The notes under the pieces were generated by a model. That model was not told the DNA's origin, searched no databases, and worked only from the letters and a program-made list of their open reading frames with translations. 10,809 bases of DNA from Candidatus Omnitrophota bacterium. Lineage in GTDB: Bacteria > Omnitrophota > Koll11 > Gygaellales > JAHJCI01. The stretch is taken from NCBI GenBank assembly GCA_030622705.1, contig JAUXFU010000015.1, forward strand, positions 1 to 10,809. The letters are read 5' to 3'. Positions 4,330 through 10,809 of the stretch are shown piece after piece; within the stretch, counting starts at the first letter, position 1; each line of letters opens with the position of its first letter. Made by a program: the position numbers and the translations under genes.

Positions 4330-5673
4330 ATGGCGTTATCCGGTTTAGATATATACAGACTTTTACCCAAAACAAATTGCCGGGAATGTGGATTTGTTAC
4401 CTGTCTTGCGTTCGCGATGCAATTAGCCAAAAGGCAGATATTGCCTGAAAAATGCCCTTATTTATCCCAAGAGGCTAAGCGCACGCTTGAAACGGCAAAC
4501 CGGCCGCCGATACAGCTGATTACGATCGCAGAAAAAGAAAATAAACTAGAGATCGGCAACGAAACAGTGATGTTTCGTCATCAGGAAAAATTCTATCATC
4601 CCTGCGGCCTGGGTTTTATTATCGATGATAGCCAAAGCGACGAGGAAATTCTAAAAACCACCAAAAAAGTCAGCGCATTGAATTTTGAGCGGATAGGAAC
4701 CATGCTTAAACCTGACTTGATTGCAATAAAACAGACCTCAGGAAAGAACAGATTTATCAAAGTAGTAAGATTAATTAGTGAACACACCAAATTAGGCTTA
4801 TTGTTGATGAGTGAAGATGCCACAGCGCAAGAAGAGGCCTTGCGGATTATTTCTTCCCGGAAACCGTTAATCTATTGTTTAAACAAAGACAATTATCGGG
4901 ATTTCAGCGAATTGGCTCTTAAATTTAAGGTGCCGATTGTAGTTTATGCTCAAGATTTAGCGGAATTATCTCAGTTAACACAAAAGTTGATTAATCAAGG
5001 AATCGATCAATTAGTTTTATCTACAGGTAAAAAGAAACTTAGTGAGGAGATTTGGGATTTAACCCAAATGCGACGCGCCAGCCTTTATCAGTCTAACCGC
5101 AGTTTTGGATTTCCCGCTTTAACGATTGCCCGGGATATAGAAGATGTTTTTCAGGAAACGCTAAAAGCAGCTGCCTATATCGCAAAATATGCGGGAATAG
5201 TTTTAATCAGCGCAAATCAGGTTTGGGAAACCTTAGCTCTCCTGACGCTAAGACAAAATATCTATAGCGATCCCCAAAAACCCTTACAGGTAGAGTCTAA
5301 GGTTTACCCGGTAGGTAATACAAATGATAAATCTCCGGTTTTAATAACCACCAATTTCTCTCTTACGTATTATACTGTTTTGAGTGAGGTAGAGGCAAGT
5401 AAGATTCCTTCGTATATTATCCCTGCCAATACTGACGGTATGTCGGTTTTAACAGCTTGGGCGGCAGAAAAATTTACTGCCGAAACAATTACCGCTTCAC
5501 TGAAGAAATTTGCCGTTAAGGATCAAATTTCTCATCAGCACTTAATTATTCCCGGATATGTGGCAGTAATGAGCGGTGAATTAGAAGAAAAATCCGGCTG
5601 GCAGGTTACAGTCGGGCCAAAGGAAGCATCGGGACTGCCGCGATTCTTGAAAAACTTATATGGAAAAATTTAA
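4330..5673 (+). CDS. acsC: Corrinoid iron-sulfur protein large subunit (CODH/ACS gamma subunit)
   Basis: This 447-residue protein is the large subunit of the CFeSP. The CFeSP carries the methyl group on cobalamin from methyl-tetrahydrofolate to acetyl-CoA synthase in the Wood-Ljungdahl pathway. The N-terminus starts MALSGLDIYRLLPKTNC and contains the four cluster ligands Cys17, Cys20, Cys25 and Cys42 in CX2CX4CX16C spacing, which bind the [4Fe-4S] cluster that reduces cobalt. A TIM-barrel middle domain follows. The corrinoid-binding C-terminal domain starts near residue 340 (TTNFSLTYYTV, then GMSVLTAWAAEKF, IIPGYVAVMSGELEE, VGPKEASGLPRFLK). The start is set by the conserved MALSGLDIY; no upstream in-frame start exists. 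The AAGGAG at 4303-4308 is 21 nt away, unusually far. The 3' end overlaps the next gene by 14 nt, so translation is probably coupled. Confidence 0.97.
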   Translation: MALSGLDIYRLLPKTNCRECGFVTCLAFAMQLAKRQILPEKCPYLSQEAKRTLETANRPPIQLITIAEKENKLEIGNETVMFRHQEKFYHPCGLGFIIDDSQSDEEILKTTKKVSALNFERIGTMLKPDLIAIKQTSGKNRFIKVVRLISEHTKLGLLLMSEDATAQEEALRIISSRKPLIYCLNKDNYRDFSELALKFKVPIVVYAQDLAELSQLTQKLINQGIDQLVLSTGKKKLSEEIWDLTQMRRASLYQSNRSFGFPALTIARDIEDVFQETLKAAAYIAKYAGIVLISANQVWETLALLTLRQNIYSDPQKPLQVESKVYPVGNTNDKSPVLITTNFSLTYYTVLSEVEASKIPSYIIPANTDGMSVLTAWAAEKFTAETITASLKKFAVKDQISHQHLIIPGYVAVMSGELEEKSGWQVTVGPKEASGLPRFLKNLYGKI

Positions 5674-7588
5674 GGTGACATTTTATCCTGATAATATCAC
5701 TGTTGAGACAGAAAAAGATAAAACAATACTGGCAACGGCTATTTCAGCAAATATTTATATTAATTCCAGCTGCGGCGGAGATGGCGTATGCGGCAGATGT
5801 AAAGTGCTTTTAAAAACAGGCAGTGTTATCAACCAGCCCTCAGGAAGAATTACACCCGAACAAAGAAAACAAGGTTACTATCTTGCCTGCCAGGCTTTAG
5901 TTCAGAGTAACCTGGAGGTTGTGATTCCCGCGGAATCAAGGCTGGATTTAAAAAATTCTACTCAGGAAGAATTAAGCTTAAGGCTTAGGGGTATCTATTC
6001 CAAAGCCGATGAGGTAAAGCCGGCAAAGTCAATTTTAGGAGAAAGTTTTTTTACTCACTCACCTCTTACCTCAAAATTATATTTAGAATTATCACCTCCT
6101 GACCACGCTGATCGGATAAGTGATTTGGAAAGATTATGCCGCCAGATACGAAAAATCTGTGATATATCTATAATGCAAACCGGGCTGGCCAATATCCGAA
6201 ACTTAAGCCGGCTATTGCGCGATTCAGATTGGAAAATTACTGTAACATTAGGAAAGAAAAATGACACAACAGAAATTATGTTTGTCGAGGCGGGAGATAC
6301 ATCGAATAAGAATTATGGATTTTGCTTTGATATAGGCACAACCAGTATTTCCGCTCAATTAGTGAACCTGAATACAAAAATAATCCTCGGCACTAAAGCC
6401 GCTTATAATAAACAGGCTGTCTTTGGCAGCGACATTATTACACGTATCATCTGTGCCCACGAAGAAGATTGCATGGAAAAACTTGCATATGCGGTTATCG
6501 ATTCGATGAATGAGATGATTCATAGCTTGATTAAGGAAAATAACATCGACCTTAATGATGTTAACTGCATTTTATGCGCGGGCAATACCACAATGATACA
6601 TCTTTTACTGCGTGTTGACCCTACCTACATCCGAAAAGAGCCATATGTGCCCACAGCGAATTTTGTTCCGACTATCCGAACAACTGAAGCGGGATTAAAC
6701 ATAAATCCCAGCGGTCTTTTATCCTGCCTTCCCGGGGTCTCAAGCTATGTTGGCGGAGACATCTGCGCGGGCATTTTATCCTGCGGAATGTATAAAGAAG
6801 AACATCCGTGTCTTCTGATTGATATCGGCACCAACGGAGAGATTGTTCTGGGAAACCGTGAATTCCTGATTGGCGCTGCCGCCTCTGCCGGGCCGGCATT
6901 TGAAGGCAGCGGACAAAGTTGCGGGACCAGGGCATCCAGAGCAGCTATACAAAAAATAGAAATAAACCCAAGCGACTTTGAGGTCAACTTTCGCGTTATA
7001 GGCGATGAAAAAGCATGCGGCATCTGCGGATCGGGATACATTGATAGTATCTCCCAGATGCTTAAAACAGGATTAATCGATAAGAATGGTAAATTCAAAC
7101 AGATTAAAAATCACCGCTTGCGTCAAGGTAAGGAGGGAGTTGAATTTGTTATTTGTTTTAGCAAAAACTCAAGGCTATCCTTTGATATTGTGATTACCGA
7201 AGCAGATATTGAAAATATAAAACGCGCTAAGGCGGCGATATTTGCCGGGGCTTCAGTTTTAATAAAGCAAATGGATATGAAATTCAGCGATCTTAAAAAA
7301 ATATTTATCGCCGGAGGCTTCGGAACCTGCATTGATATCGAAAACGCCATAAGCATAGGTTTACTCCCGGATATCGAGAGAGATAGATTTATTTTTGTCG
7401 GGAATAGTTCCTTAGCGGGTGCCAGAGAGGCTCTATTTTCTTATGAGGCAATGAAAAAAACCGAGGAAATCGCCAATAAGGTTACCTATTTTGAGTTATC
7501 TGTTGCGGCAAGCTATATGGATGAATATATCGCAGCAATGTTTTTCCCCCATACGGAAAGCTCAAGATTTCCTAGTGTAAATATATGA
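5660..7588 (+). CDS. acsV: RACo-type reductive activator of the corrinoid iron-sulfur protein
   Basis: This 642-residue protein pairs an N-terminal [2Fe-2S] ferredoxin domain with a C-terminal ASKHA ATPase domain (DUF4445). Such activators use ATP and a low-potential electron to return Co(II) corrinoid, formed by accidental oxidation, to active Co(I). Cluster ligands are Cys38, Cys44, Cys47 (CGGDGVCGRC) and Cys77. A linker region follows to about residue 215. The ATPase part begins at Tyr219 with GFCFDIGTTSISAQ, then has a second phosphate loop at LLIDIGTNGE (Asp388), GPAFEGSGQSCGTRA, ACGICGSGYID and FIAGGFGTCID near residue 550. ATG 5660 overlaps the end of acsC by 14 nt and has no Shine-Dalgarno of its own, which supports translational coupling. 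Placement between acsC and acsD makes the CFeSP the obvious substrate. Related activators serve other corrinoid methyltransferases, but the context argues against that here. Confidence 0.93.
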   Translation: MEKFKVTFYPDNITVETEKDKTILATAISANIYINSSCGGDGVCGRCKVLLKTGSVINQPSGRITPEQRKQGYYLACQALVQSNLEVVIPAESRLDLKNSTQEELSLRLRGIYSKADEVKPAKSILGESFFTHSPLTSKLYLELSPPDHADRISDLERLCRQIRKICDISIMQTGLANIRNLSRLLRDSDWKITVTLGKKNDTTEIMFVEAGDTSNKNYGFCFDIGTTSISAQLVNLNTKIILGTKAAYNKQAVFGSDIITRIICAHEEDCMEKLAYAVIDSMNEMIHSLIKENNIDLNDVNCILCAGNTTMIHLLLRVDPTYIRKEPYVPTANFVPTIRTTEAGLNINPSGLLSCLPGVSSYVGGDICAGILSCGMYKEEHPCLLIDIGTNGEIVLGNREFLIGAAASAGPAFEGSGQSCGTRASRAAIQKIEINPSDFEVNFRVIGDEKACGICGSGYIDSISQMLKTGLIDKNGKFKQIKNHRLRQGKEGVEFVICFSKNSRLSFDIVITEADIENIKRAKAAIFAGASVLIKQMDMKFSDLKKIFIAGGFGTCIDIENAISIGLLPDIERDRFIFVGNSSLAGAREALFSYEAMKKTEEIANKVTYFELSVAASYMDEYIAAMFFPHTESSRFPSVNI

Positions 7589-7653
7589 GAGCTCTGAAAA
7601 AGTCTAAAAAATATACAGACCTATTTTAGTAGTTTTTCAGAGGCCTCATATAT
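7581..7653 (+). other. Long two-part hairpin between acsV and acsD
   Basis: TATATGAG (7582-7589, containing the TGA stop of acsV) pairs with CTCATATA (7645-7652). CTCTGAAAAA (7592-7601) pairs with TTTTTCAGAG (7633-7642). A 2x2 internal loop separates these 8-bp and 10-bp perfect stems; A7581-T7653 adds one more pair. The 31-nt apical loop holds GTCT (7602-7605) and AGAC (7617-7620), which can also pair. It may be an mRNA stability or attenuation element, or a MITE-like palindromic insertion. Confidence 0.7.
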
Positions 7654-7690
7654 AAACTTTAGACAGAATCGGTTACATAATCAACGAAAA

Positions 7691-8629
7691 ATGACGCAAG
7701 AGCTGGTTTATAAAAAGTGGTCAGGCAAAATTAATGAGGTAACCCTTGGAAAGGAACCTTCAACAATAAAAATTGGCGGAGAGCAAGGACTGCCTTTTTT
7801 ATTTAAGGAGGCTAAAATACCAAATACCCCGCAGATTGCTTTTGAGATCTGGGATATACCGCCTGCGGATTGGCCGCACGAATTATTGCGTTACTATCAA
7901 GATGTATTGAACAGCCCTTTAGACTGGGCGAAGAAATGTTTCCGGGAATATGGTGCCGGGATTATCTGTCTGAGGCTTTTGGGAGCGCATCCGGACTTAG
8001 GCGATAAATCCCCTAGCGAGGAGGCAAAATTAATAGAAGATTTATTAAAACAGGTGCCGCTGCCTTTAATTATTCTTGGCTGCGGTGATGACGCTAAAGA
8101 TAACGAAGTTCTGCCCATTTGCTGCCAGGCGGCACGCGGCAGGAGCTGTTTGATAGGAAATGCAACTCAAGATAATTACCGGACATTAGCCGTTGCTGTT
8201 TTAGCGGATGGACATAACCTTATTGCCGAATCTCCAATTGATGTAAACATTGCCAAACAGTTAAATATTCTTATTGCCGATATGGGACTGCCTTTGGAAA
8301 AAATTGTAATTAATCCTACGATTGGCGCGTTAGGCTATGGCATGGAATACGCCTATTCGATAATGGAGCGCGCGCGGCTTGCTGCTTTATCAGGAGATAA
8401 AACGCTGGCAATGCCGTTTATTTGTTTTGTCGGCGATGAAGCATGGCGGGCAAAAGAGGCAAAAGCTACCGAAGAAGATTTTCCGCAGTGGGGCGCGCAA
8501 ACACCACGGGGAATAATGTGGGAGGCAGTCACCGCAGCAACCCTGCTTCAGGCTGGCGCGGATCTGCTGGTTATGCGTCATCCTAAAGCAGTAGATTGCG
8601 TAAAAAAATACATTAAACAAAGCTGCTAA
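7691..8629 (+). CDS. acsD: Corrinoid iron-sulfur protein small subunit (CODH/ACS delta subunit)
   Basis: This 312-residue TIM-barrel protein is the partner of AcsC in the heterodimeric CFeSP and helps cap the cobalamin during methyl transfer. Recognisable family segments are WSGKINEVTLG at the N-terminus, PQIAFEIWDIPPADWP, GAGIICLRLLGAHPDLGDKS, IGNATQDNYRTLA, ESPIDVNIAKQLN, INPTIGALGYGMEYAYSIME and the C-terminal LLQAGADLLVMRHPKAV. The length fits the family. It begins 102 nt after acsV, separated by a strong hairpin, and no Shine-Dalgarno is visible before ATG 7691 (ATCAACGAAAA), so initiation is atypical. No other in-frame start codon fits the conserved N-terminus better. The stop codon is inside a second hairpin, and acsE begins 30 nt later. 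Confidence 0.97.
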   Translation: MTQELVYKKWSGKINEVTLGKEPSTIKIGGEQGLPFLFKEAKIPNTPQIAFEIWDIPPADWPHELLRYYQDVLNSPLDWAKKCFREYGAGIICLRLLGAHPDLGDKSPSEEAKLIEDLLKQVPLPLIILGCGDDAKDNEVLPICCQAARGRSCLIGNATQDNYRTLAVAVLADGHNLIAESPIDVNIAKQLNILIADMGLPLEKIVINPTIGALGYGMEYAYSIMERARLAALSGDKTLAMPFICFVGDEAWRAKEAKATEEDFPQWGAQTPRGIMWEAVTAATLLQAGADLLVMRHPKAVDCVKKYIKQSC

Positions 8630-8646
8630 AATAACCTTTATTTTAG
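8626..8646 (+). other. 9-bp hairpin over the acsD stop
   Basis: CTAAAATAA (8626-8634) pairs perfectly with TTATTTTAG (8638-8646) around a 3-nt loop; the acsD stop TAA is at 8627-8629. The stem is nearly all A-T and is weak. The AAGGA ribosome site of acsE (8650-8654) is 4 nt past the stem, so the hairpin may affect acsE initiation. Confidence 0.5.
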
Positions 8647-8659
8647 ACTAAGGATAGAT

Positions 8660-9454
8660 ATGTTTATTATCGGCGAGTTAATTAACGGCATGTATACGAA
8701 TGTAGGCCTTGCGATACAACAAAAGGAAAAGTCCGTAATTTACCGTTTAGTAAAAGAACAGGTCAGTGCCGGCTGCGACGCGCTGGACTTAAATTGCGGG
8801 CCTGCCTGCCGTAACCCTGCTTCGGACATGGTTTGGCTTGTTGAAACAGTACAGGAGATAACCGACAAAACGCTATGTTTAGACAGCACAAAAGCCGATG
8901 TCATCGAGGAAGGACTAAAAGCAGCAAAAAATAAGGCGATAATCAATTCTACTTCAGCAGACAAAGAAAAGTTAGATATAATTATTCCGTTAGCTTTAAA
9001 ATACAAAACAAGCCTTATCGGCTTAGCTTTAAATAAAAAGGGCGTCCCTCAGGATAAAGACAGGCGCATGGAGCTAGCAGCGATGATTATTGTTGACTGC
9101 CAGGAAAAGGGATTTCCAGTGGAAGATCTTTATATCGACCCGGTGATATTACCGGTAAATGTTGCCCAGGGGCAGATGGAAGATACCCTTGGTGCCCTGG
9201 CAGAATTCAGGATTATCTCTCAGCCGCCTCCTAAAACAGTAATTGGCTTAAGTAATGTATCGCAGGGGACGAAAGAAAGAAAACTTATTAATCGCACTTT
9301 CTTAATCATGGCAATAATCAGCGGCCTGGATGCGGCAATATTAGATCCGCTGGATACACAATTAATGGATTCTTTAATCGCTGCCGAGTTAATCTTAAAT
9401 AAACAAATCTATTGCAACTCCTTCCTCGAGGCTTATAAAAAGAAGGTGGTTTAA
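8660..9454 (+). CDS. acsE: Methyltetrahydrofolate:corrinoid iron-sulfur protein methyltransferase
   Basis: This 264-residue pterin-binding TIM-barrel enzyme (MeTr) moves the methyl group from N5-methyl-tetrahydrofolate to Co(I) of the CFeSP encoded by acsC and acsD, in the cytoplasm. It starts MFIIGELINGMY. Pterin-site residues are present: Asp75 in LCLDST, Asn96 in IINST, Asp159 in LYIDPVILP, and Asn198 in GLSNVSQG, the last corresponding to the catalytic-site Asn199 of the Moorella enzyme. LINRTFLIMA and GLDAAILDP near the C-terminus are typical of AcsE and distinguish it from methionine synthase (MetH) domains. AAGGA at 8650-8654, 5 nt before ATG, is a good ribosome site. It is 30 nt behind acsD and closes the corrinoid cluster. 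Confidence 0.97.
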   Translation: MFIIGELINGMYTNVGLAIQQKEKSVIYRLVKEQVSAGCDALDLNCGPACRNPASDMVWLVETVQEITDKTLCLDSTKADVIEEGLKAAKNKAIINSTSADKEKLDIIIPLALKYKTSLIGLALNKKGVPQDKDRRMELAAMIIVDCQEKGFPVEDLYIDPVILPVNVAQGQMEDTLGALAEFRIISQPPPKTVIGLSNVSQGTKERKLINRTFLIMAIISGLDAAILDPLDTQLMDSLIAAELILNKQIYCNSFLEAYKKKVV

Positions 9455-9515
9455 AAAAATTGGGTAATAGGACGTTTTGAGAAAACTTTAGCTATTATAA
9501 GGAGAAAAGAAAAAA

Positions 9516-10809
9516 ATGTTTTTAAAAGAACTGGAACTAATAGGATTCAAATCTTTTCCGGATAAAACCACGCTTAAGTTTGAGTCTGGAATTACCGCGA
9601 TTGTTGGCCCTAATGGATGCGGAAAATCTAATATTTTTGATTCAATTCGTTGGGTTTTAGGCGAGCAGTCAACAAAGGCATTGCGCGGCATTAAGATGGA
9701 GGATATCATCTTTAACGGTACAGATAGTAAACCTTCTCTCGGAATGGCTGAGGTAAATTTAGTTTTTTCGAATAAAAGCAGAAAGCTCAGCCTTGATTGC
9801 GATGAAATTACGGTTTGCCGTCGCATCTTCCGCTCGGGAGAAAGCCAGTACCTACTAAACAAGGCACCCGTGCGCCTGAAGGATATCATGGATTTGTTTA
9901 TGGGTACGGGTATCGGTGCGGAAAGCTATTCATTGGTAGAACAGGGAAAGATTGGTTTAATTCTAAGCACCCGCCCGGAAGAACGCAGATTGATATTCGA
10001 CGAAGCAAGCGGAATTACCAAGTACAAGTCACAAAAGAAAGAAACCTTAAGAAAGTTGGATGAAGCCGAGCAAAATCTTGTTCGGATCAATGATATTACT
10101 ACTGAGGTAAGGCGCGAAATCAAATCATTAGAAAGACAGGCCAATAAAGCCAGGCGGTACAAAGAGACATTCGAGCAGCTAAAGAATAAAGAAGCAAACC
10201 TGGCAAACGCAGAGATTCTTAAGATTGAAGAGCAAAAACAGGGTTTGTGTAATAAAATAAACATTTCTCAGGGTAGCGTTAATTCTAACGAGGAAGGAAA
10301 CAAAGGGTTTCAAAACGGGATTTCGCTGAGGCTTGAAAGAATTCAGCAGATAGAAACAGAAATTTTCGAACATCGTGAGCACTTAACAAATACCAATAAT
10401 CTGATTACTAATAATGACCAGCGTATTCAGACGGATCTAGAGAGAATTAACGAATTAAACGCGCGTATTCAAAATATAAAACAGCAACGCCAGCTCACGG
10501 AATCGCGCATTGAGGCATCCGGGAAAAATATAGAAAACGCTCAAAAAGAATACAATGATTTAAAGACAAATACCCGTGAAAAGGAAACACTCTTCAACGA
10601 AAAACAAAAACAGTACGAACAAGCGAATATTTCTATCGAATCCCAGCAAAATGAAATAAAACAGGTAAAGGAACGAATTTTAGACCTAGCAGCTGCCGGT
10701 TCCCACATAAAAAATGAGCTTGCTGATCTGCAGGCACAACTTAAAAGCTCTATTTTAAGAAAAAAAAGGCTGGATATCGAAGCGATAACGGAAGTCGGAG
10801 GCCAAGCGG
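9516..10809 (+). CDS. smc: Chromosome segregation ATPase SMC, 3' partial
   Basis: The first 431 codons are visible; full-length SMC has about 1150-1200 residues. SMC forms a ring-shaped dimer with ScpA/ScpB that organises and helps separate the chromosome. The N-terminus reads MFLKELELIGFKSFPDKT. The Walker A motif GPNGCGKSN covers residues 31-39, followed by IRWVLGEQSTKALRG and MEDIIFNGT. Next come RIFRSGESQYLLN, VRLKDIMDLFMGTGIG, YSLVEQGKIG and FDEASGITKYK, all head-domain features. From about residue 170 on, the protein becomes charged coiled coil (for example ETLRKLDEAEQNLVRIND). The hinge, second coiled-coil arm and ABC signature/Walker B lie outside the window. AAGGAG (9499-9504) is 11 nt before ATG. 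The gene follows acsE by 61 nt without a clear terminator. Confidence 0.96.
   Translation, partial: MFLKELELIGFKSFPDKTTLKFESGITAIVGPNGCGKSNIFDSIRWVLGEQSTKALRGIKMEDIIFNGTDSKPSLGMAEVNLVFSNKSRKLSLDCDEITVCRRIFRSGESQYLLNKAPVRLKDIMDLFMGTGIGAESYSLVEQGKIGLILSTRPEERRLIFDEASGITKYKSQKKETLRKLDEAEQNLVRINDITTEVRREIKSLERQANKARRYKETFEQLKNKEANLANAEILKIEEQKQGLCNKINISQGSVNSNEEGNKGFQNGISLRLERIQQIETEIFEHREHLTNTNNLITNNDQRIQTDLERINELNARIQNIKQQRQLTESRIEASGKNIENAQKEYNDLKTNTREKETLFNEKQKQYEQANISIESQQNEIKQVKERILDLAAAGSHIKNELADLQAQLKSSILRKKRLDIEAITEVGGQA

Noticed and set aside
6745..7098. Antisense open frame opposite acsV
   Set aside because: It mirrors conserved ASKHA codons and is rich in Ser/Pro, the usual composition of a shadow frame.
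7592..7642. Classical intrinsic terminator after acsV
   Set aside because: The T-run lies within the stem rather than after it, the loop is 31 nt, and acsD of the same pathway continues downstream.
9488..9889. Antisense open frame of 133 codons opposite smc
   Set aside because: It is wholly inside the conserved SMC head domain on the other strand and has no recognisable domain; a shadow frame.
9815..10063. Plus-strand 82-codon frame inside smc
   Set aside because: It is out of frame with the clearly conserved SMC protein and has no family resemblance.

Overview
The window comes from an uncultured, strictly anaerobic-type bacterium with moderately low GC. It carries four co-oriented Wood-Ljungdahl (acetyl-CoA) methyl-branch genes, a bactofilin fused to an excisionase-type DNA-binding domain, and intergenic gaps rich in palindromes. 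Together these suggest a candidate-phylum organism such as Omnitrophota. That placement is an inference from gene content, not proven by a marker phylogeny. All recognised genes lie on the + strand.

Region 1 (1-2497) is housekeeping: the last 25 codons of gatB, a secreted S41 protease (ctpA) with an intact Ser/Lys/Gln catalytic set, and tsaD, the t6A tRNA-modification enzyme. tsaD contains an in-frame tandem heptamer repeat.

Region 2 (2498-2860) is a 363-nt non-coding stretch. It holds a run of strong hairpins and two 83-bp direct repeat copies that differ at two positions, both preserving a predicted stem. The second copy ends exactly at the Shine-Dalgarno sequence of the next gene.

Region 3 (2861-4165) encodes an MgtC/SapB-type membrane protein, a bactofilin-HTH fusion, and a small HTH protein with a C-terminal membrane helix. 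The last two carry related HTH domains and could place DNA-binding modules on a cytoskeletal polymer and on the membrane. A palindrome between them is a diverged copy of the one at the end of gatB.

Region 4 (4330-9454) is a corrinoid methyl-transfer cluster. acsC and acsD encode the two subunits of the corrinoid iron-sulfur protein (CFeSP), acsE encodes the methyltetrahydrofolate:CFeSP methyltransferase, and between acsC and acsD lies the ASKHA/ferredoxin reductive activator (RACo, acsV). Together they take the methyl group from methyl-tetrahydrofolate, carry it on cobalamin for acetyl-CoA synthase, and reactivate cobalamin that has oxidised to Co(II). CODH/ACS itself (acsA/acsB) is not in the window.

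Region 5 (9516-10809) is the N-terminal part of the chromosome-segregation ATPase SMC, cut by the window edge. A recurring theme is hairpins that overlap or immediately follow stop codons without a T-tract (gatB, tsaD, the HTH-membrane gene, acsV, acsD).
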